From PRS1 sp965250265 (GTDB lineage Bacteria > Bacteroidota > Bacteroidia > Flavobacteriales > Flavobacteriaceae), in the NCBI GenBank assembly GCA_965250265.1, contig CBDFNO010000012.1:186001-250000 (forward strand): a stretch of 64,000 nucleotides of DNA, written 5' to 3'. Under the pieces are notes generated by a model. That model saw only the letters and a program-made list of their open reading frames with translations, had not been told where the DNA came from and did not search any database. The translations under genes were made by a program, and so were the position numbers. Positions 53,894 to 62,285 of this stretch are shown here, piece after piece. Within the stretch, counting starts at the first letter, position 1, and every line of letters starts with the position of its first letter.

Positions 53894-54585
53894 ATTATAC
53901 AAACATAAAAGTCATTGGCTTCGATGCAGATGATACACTTTGGGTTAACGAAAACTATTATAGAGAAGCCGAATCAAAATTTGCTAAACTCTTGAGTGCC
54001 TATGAAACGCCAAATAAAATAAATCAGGAGCTTTTTAAAAAAGAAATGGAAGACCTGCACTTGTATGGTTATGGAGTTAAGAGTTTTGTATTATCGATGA
54101 TAGAATCGGCAATTGAAATTTCAAATAACACCCTTTCAAATAAAACGATTCAAGAAATTATTGATATTGGCAAAACAATGATTAATAAGCCTGTTGAATT
54201 ATTAGATGGTGTAGAAGAAGTATTAAATTCATTATCTTCAAAATACAGATTGATTTTAGCAACCAAAGGCGATTTGTTAGACCAAGAGCGAAAACTAGAA
54301 AAGTCTGGATTAACTAAATACTTTCATCATATAGAAGTTTTAAGTGATAAAAAAGAGACTAATTATTCAAGTTTGCTAAATCATTTGGATATAAATCCTT
54401 CTGAATTTTTAATGATTGGAAATTCGTTAAAGTCTGATGTGTTGCCATTAGTAAATATTAAAGCCAATGCAATTCACGTTCCATATCATACAACTTGGGA
54501 ACATGAACAAGTTAATGATGAAGAAACAAATGGAAAGATTTATAAAACAGTTGATTGTTTAAACGAAATTTTGAGTCTTTTATAA
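53884..54585 (+). CDS. HAD family hydrolase
   Basis: This 233-residue protein is a haloacid dehalogenase superfamily phosphatase, with motif I FDADDTLW (Asp14, Asp16), a helical cap, motif II ILATKGD and motif IV MIGNSLKSDV. The start is TTG at 53884, overlapping the kdsB stop by 10 bases; the overlap suggests coupled translation. It is longer than KdsC and has a cap, so a small sugar phosphate substrate is plausible, but none is known. Confidence 0.85.
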   Translation: MEIDYTNIKVIGFDADDTLWVNENYYREAESKFAKLLSAYETPNKINQELFKKEMEDLHLYGYGVKSFVLSMIESAIEISNNTLSNKTIQEIIDIGKTMINKPVELLDGVEEVLNSLSSKYRLILATKGDLLDQERKLEKSGLTKYFHHIEVLSDKKETNYSSLLNHLDINPSEFLMIGNSLKSDVLPLVNIKANAIHVPYHTTWEHEQVNDEETNGKIYKTVDCLNEILSLL

Positions 54586-54634
54586 TAAAACTAAAAATAA
54601 GATTACTTTTATTTTTTTAAAATGAATAGATTAA

Positions 54635-55717
54635 ATGAGTTATAAGAATTTTCCAATGGTGCCAAGAGTAATCTTTGGTAGAGGTTGTTTTAACCAATTA
54701 AGTGAGATTCTATCCCCAAAGCGATTGAATATTAAAGCTCCTTTTATTTTTCTTGTGGACGATGTTTTTAAAGGTAAATCTTGGCTTTCGTCAAGAATTC
54801 CACTGTCCTATAATGATAAAATTATATACGTATCTGCAAAAGAGGAACCAAAAACCTCTCAAGTTGATGAATTGGTAGAGCATATTATTTTAACAACAAA
54901 CGAAAGACCTTCTGGTGTTATTGGTATTGGCGGTGGAACTGTTTTAGATCTTGCTAAAGCTGTCTCAATTATGCTAACAAACGAAGGTAATACGAGCGAT
55001 TATCAAGGCTGGGATTTAGTAAAAAATGCTGCTATTTACCATGTTGGTATTCCAACTATTTCAGGAACAGGAGCCGAAGTTTCAAGAACAACAGTTCTTA
55101 CAGGCCCAAAACTTAAATTAGGTATAAATAGTGATTTCACACCTTTCGATCAAGTAGTTTTAGACCCAGAACTTACTAAAGATGTTCCTAAAATGCAATG
55201 GTTTTATACAGGTATGGACTGTTATATACACTGCATAGAATCTTTAAATGGAACCTATTTAAATACATTTAGCCAAAGTTATGGAGAGAAAGCATTCGAT
55301 TTATGTAAAGATATTTTTGTGAATGGTAAGTTATCAATAAAAGAAGCTCAAGATAAATTAATGATGGCGTCTTGGCATGGAGGAATGAGCATTGCATATT
55401 CTCAAGTTGGAGTTGCACATGCAATGAGCTATGGAATGTCTTTTTTATTAGGCACAAAACATGGCATTGGTAACTGTATTGTTTTTAATCAATTGAAAGA
55501 ATTTTATCCAGAAGGAGTGAAGCTATTTAAACAAATGATTGAAACACATAGTATAGAGTTGCCAGAAGGGATTTGTGCCGATTTAAGTGATCGTGAGTTT
55601 GATATCATGATTAATGTTGCTTTAAGTATGGAACCACTTTGGGAAAATGCTATTGGTAAAGATTGGAGAAAATCTATTACCAAGCAGAAACTTAAAACCT
55701 TATACCAAAAAATGTAA
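54635..55717 (+). CDS. kdnB: Iron-containing alcohol dehydrogenase, KdnB-like (Kdo 8-oxidase)
   Basis: This 360-residue group III iron-dependent alcohol dehydrogenase keeps the metal ligands Asp195, His199, His262 and His276, and the NAD-binding GGGTVLD segment. From memory of the Shewanella enzyme, the GMDCYIHC-E-L-GTxLN stretch, VGIPTISGTGAEVSRT and the YSQVG-HAMSYG region strongly resemble KdnB, which oxidises C8 of Kdo to give 8-oxo-Kdo before transamination by KdnA. The place after kdsB supports this. No kdnA aminotransferase is in the window, so the route is incomplete here. General alcohol dehydrogenase activity is the alternative. Confidence 0.7.
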   Translation: MSYKNFPMVPRVIFGRGCFNQLSEILSPKRLNIKAPFIFLVDDVFKGKSWLSSRIPLSYNDKIIYVSAKEEPKTSQVDELVEHIILTTNERPSGVIGIGGGTVLDLAKAVSIMLTNEGNTSDYQGWDLVKNAAIYHVGIPTISGTGAEVSRTTVLTGPKLKLGINSDFTPFDQVVLDPELTKDVPKMQWFYTGMDCYIHCIESLNGTYLNTFSQSYGEKAFDLCKDIFVNGKLSIKEAQDKLMMASWHGGMSIAYSQVGVAHAMSYGMSFLLGTKHGIGNCIVFNQLKEFYPEGVKLFKQMIETHSIELPEGICADLSDREFDIMINVALSMEPLWENAIGKDWRKSITKQKLKTLYQKM

Positions 55718-55719
55718 CT

Positions 55720-56268
55720 ATGCGTTGGTTGGCTCAGTTTATTTATTTTAAAATTTTAGGATGGAAAGTTGTCGGCAATATCAATATGTCTCAAGACACC
55801 ATAAAAAAAGCAATAATTATTGCTGTTCCTCACACAAGTTGGCATGATTTTTATATTGGTGTGTTATTACGGTCTGCAATAAATTTGAAAACAAATTTTG
55901 TTGGTAAAAAAGAATTGTTTGTCTTTCCAATAGGATGGATTTTTAGAGCTATTGGAGGTGCACCAATAGATAGACATACTAAAGAAAACAAAGTACAGGC
56001 AATAGCAAAACTATTTGAAGATAGAGATGAATTTAGAATGGCAATGGCACCGGAAGGTACCAGAAAAAAAGTAGAAGAGTGGAGAACAGGATTCTATTAT
56101 ATCGCTAAAGCTGCCAACGTACCAATATTTATGTTTACTCTAGATTTTGGAAAGAAAGAAAATAAAATTTCCGAACCATTTTATCCTACTGATGATAAAG
56201 AAGCAGATTTTAAATTTATGAAAAATTATTTCAAAGATGCCATCGGTAAAGTTCCGGAATACACTTAA
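55720..56268 (+). CDS. 1-acylglycerol-3-phosphate acyltransferase-like protein
   Basis: This 182-residue PlsC-like protein has the HxxxxD motif (HTSWHD at about 38-43) and the EGTR motif in APEGTRKK (about 110), the catalytic and substrate-binding blocks. It is shorter than classic PlsC and has only one weak hydrophobic segment. Two bases separate it from the KdnB-like gene. Within a Kdo operon it might acylate a lipid A or LPS intermediate, which is inference. Confidence 0.85.
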   Translation: MRWLAQFIYFKILGWKVVGNINMSQDTIKKAIIIAVPHTSWHDFYIGVLLRSAINLKTNFVGKKELFVFPIGWIFRAIGGAPIDRHTKENKVQAIAKLFEDRDEFRMAMAPEGTRKKVEEWRTGFYYIAKAANVPIFMFTLDFGKKENKISEPFYPTDDKEADFKFMKNYFKDAIGKVPEYT

Positions 56269-56285
56269 ATATAATCTAAGATAAA

Positions 56286-56891
56286 CTATTTGTGATCCCA
56301 GGCAGATTCGTCATCTTTATTTTTTGGTGATAAACCTAAAATTTCATCTTTGGTATTTACACCTAGCCCTAAAACGGTTCTATTGGCATAATTAAAATAT
56401 GAGACGACCTGATTTACTTCTAATATTTCTCCATCGTTTACACCCAATTTTCGCAATTTTATGATATCATCTTCAGTAATATCATTAATTTTTATTGTTA
56501 AATTTTTAGTGTAATTAATTAAAGCTAATTCTTTAATATTCAAAATATTAGATAGCGTATCATTTTCAATATGAAATTTTATAGAACTGGCTTTTTCATC
56601 ATCATTTAAAAAACGTTTCATTCCTGTAAAATGATGTTTATAACAATAATCACAAGCATTAAGATAACTCGTGTAAGTTCCTAATAATTCTAAAAACCAA
56701 TTTGGAAAAGTATTATTACTGTGGTGTAATGTGTTTTTATAAAGACTCATGTGTCCGGTTAAAGTATGCGGACGTAAACTATGTATACTCAACACATTAT
56801 CAATTTGATTATTTGGTCCTTTAATCTTTTTATAGATTTGCTTTAATTTTCCTGTCGCTTCTTCAAAAGGGATAACTTTAATCCAACTCAT
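56286..56891 (-). CDS. AhpD-like / peroxidase-related enzyme
   Basis: This 201-residue protein is a carboxymuconolactone decarboxylase family member of the 'peroxidase-related' type. It has the CxxC-H active site in ACDYCYKHH (Cys83 region) and the helical bundle around it. Related enzymes reduce peroxides through a disulfide. It is coupled to the upstream DUF3052 gene by a one-base overlap (TAATG), suggesting joint action. Confidence 0.85.
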   Translation of the reverse strand: MSWIKVIPFEEATGKLKQIYKKIKGPNNQIDNVLSIHSLRPHTLTGHMSLYKNTLHHSNNTFPNWFLELLGTYTSYLNACDYCYKHHFTGMKRFLNDDEKASSIKFHIENDTLSNILNIKELALINYTKNLTIKINDITEDDIIKLRKLGVNDGEILEVNQVVSYFNYANRTVLGLGVNTKDEILGLSPKNKDDESAWDHK

Positions 56892-57307
56892 TAGTTTCTA
56901 TCTTTTAATCTATATACAAATTTTAATCCACTCCAATCCTCGTCGATAGCTGCAATCTTTACATCTACCAGTCCAATAGATAATAAATGTTCTCTTATGA
57001 GGTCTCTTTTTAAATCGGTTATAATTTTCGAACTTCCTTTTGGCCAACTTACCCACAATAAACCTGTCTTTTTTAAAGCTGGTTTATAAGCTCCTACAAT
57101 TTTAGTTAATTCTTTTTCAGAGGTACAAAATACATGAATAAAATCGGAGGTTTCAGTTTTAATATTATCCAACATAGTAATATTACTTGGCAGGTCGCTA
57201 AAAAGATTAAAATAATGATTGGGTTGATTATAGAGCAAACATTTATAATGCTCTTTGATTCCTAACTTTTTAGCCAAAGGAGTAGTGGAATAACCTGAAG
57301 TAGGCAT
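56891..57307 (-). CDS. DUF3052 family protein
   Basis: This 138-residue protein resembles DUF3052 proteins: GYSTTPLAKKLGIKEHYK at the start, a central WVSWPKGSSK motif, and a C-terminal region with the VDVKIAAIDEDWSGLKFVYR pattern. No enzymatic residues are known. It leads a two-gene unit with the AhpD-like gene. Confidence 0.8.
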   Translation of the reverse strand: MPTSGYSTTPLAKKLGIKEHYKCLLYNQPNHYFNLFSDLPSNITMLDNIKTETSDFIHVFCTSEKELTKIVGAYKPALKKTGLLWVSWPKGSSKIITDLKRDLIREHLLSIGLVDVKIAAIDEDWSGLKFVYRLKDRN

Positions 57308-57433
57308 AATTATAAATCTTTTCGTTGAAAGCTACTAAAATACTGTTTATTTGATAGAAAAGAATGTAAGAATGGCATGAATTTTGCCTATTAAATAGTA
57401 GGTTAGTATTTATAAAAATGAAACATAAAATAA

Positions 57434-57528
57434 ACATGGAAACATGTCACTAAAAAGAAACATTTACTAATATTATGTGCTTAACCGTTTATTAAGAACT
57501 GTCTCATTTCCCAATGGGACAGTTTTTG
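57434..57528 (+). ncRNA. Candidate small structured RNA ending in an intrinsic terminator
   Basis: The segment has ACATG-GAAA-CATGT (57434-57447), a hairpin with a GNRA loop, and a stem of 11 pairs (57497-57507 with 57514-57524, one G-U pair) followed by a short T run. No plus-strand gene ends nearby; the closest is over 1 kb away. The 5' end and any promoter are not clear. It might also serve the minus-strand gene weakly. Confidence 0.35.
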
Positions 57529-57537
57529 TCTTTTAGA

Positions 57538-58038
57538 TCAGGTTTTCTTTTTAAATGCGTTTTTCTTTATTTGTTTAGCTTCCTTTTTGGATTTTCCTGG
57601 AAATACTAAATCAGTACTTGAGTAAGACGACCCAAAATTTATATTAGCATAATAGACCTGGCTAACCGCATCTTCAACTTGAGCAGTAGTAAGTTCTTTT
57701 AAAGGATGAATAAATACAGACCACAAAACATCATCCGAAATGGCATATTTTACATCTAAAGCAGTATGAAAATTTGCTAATAGAGCCAAAGTCTACTGGT
57801 CTTCATCTAATGCATTAGCCTCTTTAATAGGAGAAATAATACGCATTCTGTTATGATTGGTATCAGTAATGCAAACAAAAAGTACATCATCAATAGCAAA
57901 TTGCCATCTGCCAGATTCACCTTGAATAGTGTCACTCATTCTTGTAAAGACTTCATCTAATGTGGCATTATCCATATCTTGAGAAGACATGGTATTTAAA
58001 CTAAAAACAAAGAATAGAATTATTATAAAATGTTTCAT
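57538..58038 (-). pseudogene. Small secreted protein gene split by an in-frame TAG
   Basis: From ATG 58038 a signal peptide (MKHFIIILFFVFSLNTMSS) and 81 codons run to a TAG at 57793-57795, then the same frame continues without interruption to 57538. Joined, they give about 167 residues with the pattern of a YbjN-like secreted flavobacterial protein (LALLANFHTALDVKYAISD and SYSSTDLVFPGK). A CAG or AAG to TAG change would explain it. Either a recent nonsense mutation, a sequencing error or readthrough. Confidence 0.75.
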
Positions 58039-58125
58039 GAATGTTAGTTTAATAATTTAAGTCGTAAAGGTTAATTAAAACCTACAGAAGCAATAAACCA
58101 TGCAAGGTGTAGCAGACGCATTTTT

Positions 58126-58632
58126 CTATTCGAAAGCTTTAAATGTTCTCGGAATAATTATCCATTTTTCAGATAGTTTAAAAAATGCTGCTCTATGTTT
58201 TTGTTCAGTTCCATCTTCATTTAAATATTGCATAGCATAAATTGTAATTCCATCTTTGAGATGGTCAGCTAAATTCAGATATTCTATTGGAAATCCATTT
58301 GTTTTTCCTGCCTTCAGTTCATTTTTGGTTACAGATAATACTTTTAATTTAGCATCTTCAGTTACTGGTTTCATACTGTTTTCTGGAATTTTATCGGCGT
58401 CAATCCATTTCATTTCCGAATATAAAATTGCTTTATTAACAGATTCCCCATCCTGAAAAATTAGTTTACAATCATTTTCAGAAGGTTTTAAAGTTTTTAA
58501 AAATGTGTTGTTTTTGTCATTTTTCAATTGAAGAATAATAGATGTTAGTTCGGCCTTTTCAATATTTGTTTTCTTATTACAAGAAATAAATAAGGCTAAA
58601 ATACAAGAGAATAAGATTAATTTTTTACTCAT
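58126..58632 (-). CDS. Hypothetical lipoprotein
   Basis: This 168-residue protein has a lipobox with Cys18 (LFISC) and a mixed alpha/beta body. I do not recognise a domain. A -7-like box (TATATTTG, minus strand, 58666-58673) lies upstream. It stands alone between the split gene and the YbjQ-like gene. Confidence 0.68.
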   Translation of the reverse strand: MSKKLILFSCILALFISCNKKTNIEKAELTSIILQLKNDKNNTFLKTLKPSENDCKLIFQDGESVNKAILYSEMKWIDADKIPENSMKPVTEDAKLKVLSVTKNELKAGKTNGFPIEYLNLADHLKDGITIYAMQYLNEDGTEQKHRAAFFKLSEKWIIIPRTFKAFE

Positions 58633-58700
58633 AGTTTTATATGCTCACAACTTGTTATATCAAAACAAATATAACTGTTTATCACTTAACATTTTTTGCT

Positions 58701-59015
58701 TTATGAAAATCTAACGGCAGTTCCATAAGCAAGAATTTCGGAAGTTGCCTGCATAACCATCGATGTTGTAAACCTTACATTTATAATGGCATCGGCATTC
58801 ATTTGTTGAGCATCACTAATCATACGTTGCATAGCTTGCTCGCGAGATTGGTCAAGTAATTTTGTGTACTCTTCAATTTCGCCACCAACAATATTTTTTA
58901 GACCAGCAAAAATATCTCTACCAATATGCCTGGCTCTTACGCTATTTCCTCTTACGATTCCTAAAATTTGGGTAATGCCTTTATTTGGTACGTTGTCTGT
59001 AGTAGAAATTATCAT
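58701..59015 (-). CDS. YbjQ family protein
   Basis: This 104-residue protein matches the YbjQ/heavy-metal-binding-domain family: IVRGNSVRARHIGRDIFAG, GGEIEEYTKLL, QMISDAQQMNADAIINVRF-like pattern and a final ILAYGTAVR. Family members form pentamers; metal binding is suggested but function is not known. Length is complete. Confidence 0.9.
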   Translation of the reverse strand: MIISTTDNVPNKGITQILGIVRGNSVRARHIGRDIFAGLKNIVGGEIEEYTKLLDQSREQAMQRMISDAQQMNADAIINVRFTTSMVMQATSEILAYGTAVRFS

Positions 59016-59088
59016 TATTTTATGTTCTTGATTGTTATCTATAGGTAGAGAATTTGTTGAAATTGTTACAAAACAAAAATGTACACTA

Positions 59089-59808
59089 TTATTCAGTCAC
59101 TTCTTCCATTGTATGATAGACGTTTTGCACATCATCGTCTTCTTCAATTTTTTCGAGTAGCTTTTCTACATCAGCAACATTTTCAGCAGCGAGTTGTTTT
59201 GTAACTTGTGGTATGCGTTCAAAACCTGAAGACAAGATTTCTATTTCACGCTTTTCAAGTTCAGCTTGTATAGACCCAAAACTTTCAAAAGGTGCATAAA
59301 TTAAAATGCCATCATCGTCTGCAAAAACTTCTTCGGCACCAAAATCTATAAACTCCAGTTCTATTTCTTCAGCATCTAAACCTTCACTAGGTATCCTGAA
59401 ATTGCAGGTATGATCGAACATAAAAATAACAGATCCTGAAGTGCCTAAACTACCATCATATTTGCTAAAATAGCTTCTAACATTTGCAACAGTTCTGGTA
59501 TTGTTATCTGTTGCGGTTTCTACTAAAACAGCAATTCCATGAGGAGCATAACCTTCAAAAAGTACTTCTTTATAATCGCCTTGCCCTTTTTCACTTGCTT
59601 TTTTAATAGCACGTTCAACATTAACTTTAGGCATATTTACAGCTTTTGCATTTTGAATGACTGCTCGTAAACGAGAATTGCTATCAGGATCTGGACCACC
59701 TTCTTTCACTGCCATTACAATGTCTTTGCCAATACGTGTAAAGGCTTTGCTCATTGCAGACCAACGTTTCATTTTACGTGCTTTACGAAATTCAAAAGCT
59801 CTTCCCAT
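59089..59808 (-). CDS. yebC: YebC/PmpR family regulator (translation-assisting)
   Basis: This 239-residue YebC/TACO1 protein has the full three-domain form, with FTRIGKDIVMAVKEGG, NARLRAVIQNAK-type helix, PKVNVERAIKKA and a C-terminal domain ending in DVQNVYHTME. Recent work on the family points to easing ribosome stalling at polyproline stretches; older work to transcription regulation. It has its own promoter. Confidence 0.93.
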   Translation of the reverse strand: MGRAFEFRKARKMKRWSAMSKAFTRIGKDIVMAVKEGGPDPDSNSRLRAVIQNAKAVNMPKVNVERAIKKASEKGQGDYKEVLFEGYAPHGIAVLVETATDNNTRTVANVRSYFSKYDGSLGTSGSVIFMFDHTCNFRIPSEGLDAEEIELEFIDFGAEEVFADDDGILIYAPFESFGSIQAELEKREIEILSSGFERIPQVTKQLAAENVADVEKLLEKIEEDDDVQNVYHTMEEVTE

Positions 59809-59838
59809 AGTTTATTTTTGCTTAAAATTAAGTGATAA

Positions 59839-59868
59839 CAAATTTAAAAATGCAAACTTTAAAAACAA
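59839..59868 (-). promoter_or_regulatory. Promoter of yebC
   Basis: On the minus strand TTG, a 19-base spacer and TAAATTTG match the Bacteroidetes consensus, 31 bases before the yebC start. Confidence 0.55.
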
Positions 59869-59869
59869 A

Positions 59870-60160
59870 TTATTCTTCAACTTCAACAATATTCTCTATT
59901 GCTTGAGCAAGTTTAAAATCTTTTTCAGTTACTCCATTTGCGTCATGAGTTGATAAAGAAATATTTAATGTATTGTAAACGTTCGTCCAATCTGGATGAT
60001 GGTTTAAAGCTTCACATTCAAAAGCAATTCTACTCATGGCACTAAAACAATCTTTAAAATTATCGAATTCAAATTCGGCATGAATTGCGTTATCGTAATA
60101 GTCCCAGTCTGGAAATCGCAAGAGACGTTTTTCTACATCTTCTTCTGAAAGTTTATTCAT
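59870..60160 (-). CDS. phhB: Pterin-4a-carbinolamine dehydratase
   Basis: This 96-residue enzyme dehydrates 4a-hydroxytetrahydrobiopterin and regenerates the pterin cofactor. The motif NHHPDW (His54, His55, Trp58), then NVYNTLNISLSTHD and GVTEKDF, are the conserved pocket residues. Phenylalanine hydroxylase is not next to it. Confidence 0.92.
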   Translation of the reverse strand: MNKLSEEDVEKRLLRFPDWDYYDNAIHAEFEFDNFKDCFSAMSRIAFECEALNHHPDWTNVYNTLNISLSTHDANGVTEKDFKLAQAIENIVEVEE

Positions 60161-60213
60161 AATTATTGCGTTTTAAGTATTTTAAATTTAGTGATTTTAA
60201 ATGTGAAATTCGA

Positions 60214-61044
60214 TTAAATTTCCAAATCTGATAAAATCTCCAAGCTATAAAGCTGTAAATGCTTTGGCAATGGATTGGTTTTTGGCAATACTGCTAAATA
60301 TCTATCTTCGTTTGTTGTATAGACTTGCTTAAAAACAGGTTTGAAATCTCCGAGTTTATTAATAATCTCTTTTATAAAATCATCATGATGTACCAAATCC
60401 TTGCTGCCTAAATGAAAAACTCCTGCCTTGTTTCTATTTATAATATAATGAATTTGTTGCGAGAGTCTTTTGTCGGTTGTAACATTCATTATTAAATTTG
60501 GAAACACTTCTATAGCAGTATTATCTATAAGGTGCTTTTTAATATCTTCAATTCTTGGCGACAAAATCCCAAATACCATTGGCAATCGTATAATTGCATA
60601 TTTGCGTTTTGGTAAACGCAACAGCATATTTTCAATTTTAATTTTTAAACGTCCATAAATACTTTCACTTAGGGTTTTGTCATTTTCATAACTTGGATAT
60701 TGGCTATAGGCATCAAATACATTAGCAGACGAAATGAATATAAGTTTACATTTGTGATTGGCTAAATATTCTACAATATGACTGTGAGCAATTATTTGTG
60801 CTGAAAAATCGCCCCGAAGTGACGAAATAATAATAGTAGGCTTTACAGCTTCAAGAATTTCAAAAACATCATCTTCTTCTACATTATATTGAAAAAAATG
60901 ATGGTTATAACTAAAAGAAATTTCATTAGTGTTATACGTGCCAAATGTATCAAAATAGGAGCAGAGCTCTTTATAAATAGCGTTACCAATAAAACCACTG
61001 GCACCTAATATTAAAATTTTATGTTTACTGTTTATCTTCTTCAT
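60214..61044 (-). CDS. NAD(P)-dependent SDR-type sugar-nucleotide reductase (RmlD-like)
   Basis: This 276-residue protein is an extended-SDR family member with the nucleotide-binding GASGFIG at 14-20, an Ile-rich core, SSANVFDAY and the YGRLKIK (YxxxK-like) segment. It resembles dTDP-4-dehydrorhamnose reductase (RmlD) but lacks adjacent rmlABC. Substrate is unknown. Confidence 0.78.
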   Translation of the reverse strand: MKKINSKHKILILGASGFIGNAIYKELCSYFDTFGTYNTNEISFSYNHHFFQYNVEEDDVFEILEAVKPTIIISSLRGDFSAQIIAHSHIVEYLANHKCKLIFISSANVFDAYSQYPSYENDKTLSESIYGRLKIKIENMLLRLPKRKYAIIRLPMVFGILSPRIEDIKKHLIDNTAIEVFPNLIMNVTTDKRLSQQIHYIINRNKAGVFHLGSKDLVHHDDFIKEIINKLGDFKPVFKQVYTTNEDRYLAVLPKTNPLPKHLQLYSLEILSDLEI

Positions 61045-61074
61045 TTACATCACTTCTTGAACAGGTAAAATCTT

Positions 61075-62157
61075 TTATCCTTTATAAAATGGGAGTTTAA
61101 TTACAGTTGCTGGAACAACATTTTTTCGTATCTGAATATTTATTTTATTATCTACACTTGCAAAAGCAGTTGGCACATAACCTAAGCCAATACCTTTACC
61201 TAGTGATGGTGACATGGTTCCTGAAGTAACCACTCCAATTTTATTTCCGCTATCATCAACAATATCGTATCCTTGACGTGGAATGCCACGTTCGTCTATT
61301 TCAAAGGCTATTAGTTTACGTTCTGGACCTTGACGCTTTTGGTCTTCCAGTGTTTCACAATTTGTAAAATCTTTAGTAAATTTTGTAATCCATCCCAATC
61401 CAGCTTCAATAGGTGAGGTTGAATCATCAATATCATTACCATATAAGCAATAACCCATTTCTAAACGCAAAGTATCACGAGCAGCCAGACCAATAGGTTT
61501 AATACCAAAATCTGCTCCTGCTTCTAATACTTTATCCCAAACTTGTTGTACTTCGGTATTCTTACAGTAAATTTCAAAACCTCCACTTCCTGTATAACCT
61601 GTTGCCGAAATAATTACATGTTCTATACCTGCAAAATCACCAACAATAAAGTTATAGAATTTTATTTTAGAAAGGTCATGACTAGAAAGGGATTGCATAG
61701 CTTCTATAGCTTTTGGACCTTGTATTGCAAGTAAAGAATAAGCGTCACTTAAATCTCTCATTTCTGCTCCAACATCATTTTTAGATTGTATCCAATTCCA
61801 ATCCTTTTCAATATTGCTGGCATTAACAACCAACAAATAGGTTTCCTCTTTTACTTTATATACAATAAGATCATCTACTATGCCTCCATCATCATTAGGG
61901 AAACAACTGTATTGCGCTTTCCCAACAGTTAATTTAGAAGCATCATTGCTACATACTTTTTGTATTAAATCCAAAGCATTTTCACCTTCAATTAAAAACT
62001 CACCCATATGACTTACGTCAAATACACCAACAGTATTTCTAACGGTTTCATGTTCTATATTTACACCTTCGTATTGTACAGGCATATTGTAACCAGCAAA
62101 AGGAACCAGTTTTGCACCAAGCGCTTCATGAGTTGAAGTTAAAGCAGTATTTTTCAT
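61075..62157 (-). CDS. gcvT: Glycine cleavage system aminomethyltransferase (T protein)
   Basis: GcvT transfers the aminomethyl carbon from the lipoyl H protein to tetrahydrofolate. The product from ATG 62157 is 360 residues, beginning MKNTALTSTHEALGAKLVPF; a TTG nine codons upstream also stays in frame but is not conserved. Visible motifs are YNMPVQYEG, DVSHMGEF, RDTLRLEMGYCLYGND and GVVTSGTMSPSLG, all family hallmarks. The gcvP and gcvH genes are not in the window, normal for Bacteroidetes. A -7 box lies upstream at 62182. Confidence 0.95.
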   Translation of the reverse strand: MKNTALTSTHEALGAKLVPFAGYNMPVQYEGVNIEHETVRNTVGVFDVSHMGEFLIEGENALDLIQKVCSNDASKLTVGKAQYSCFPNDDGGIVDDLIVYKVKEETYLLVVNASNIEKDWNWIQSKNDVGAEMRDLSDAYSLLAIQGPKAIEAMQSLSSHDLSKIKFYNFIVGDFAGIEHVIISATGYTGSGGFEIYCKNTEVQQVWDKVLEAGADFGIKPIGLAARDTLRLEMGYCLYGNDIDDSTSPIEAGLGWITKFTKDFTNCETLEDQKRQGPERKLIAFEIDERGIPRQGYDIVDDSGNKIGVVTSGTMSPSLGKGIGLGYVPTAFASVDNKINIQIRKNVVPATVIKLPFYKG

Positions 62158-62181
62158 TTTAATGCATTGAAATTTATGACG

Positions 62182-62189
62182 CAAAACTA
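62182..62189 (-). promoter_or_regulatory. Candidate gcvT promoter -7 box
   Basis: On the minus strand TAGTTTTG matches TAnnTTTG, 24 bases before the gcvT start. No clear -33 TTG is seen. Confidence 0.4.
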
Positions 62190-62285
62190 CATAAATTTTA
62201 TATCACTTCTTTTATAAAAGTTCTGTTAAAATTTAATTTTTCTTATGGTTTATTATGTAAATTCACACTTTTAAAATTACTTACT

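Noticed and set aside
53884..54585. KdsC (Kdo-8-phosphate phosphatase)
   Set aside because: The protein has a cap domain and about 233 residues; KdsC is shorter and capless, so only HAD family is called.
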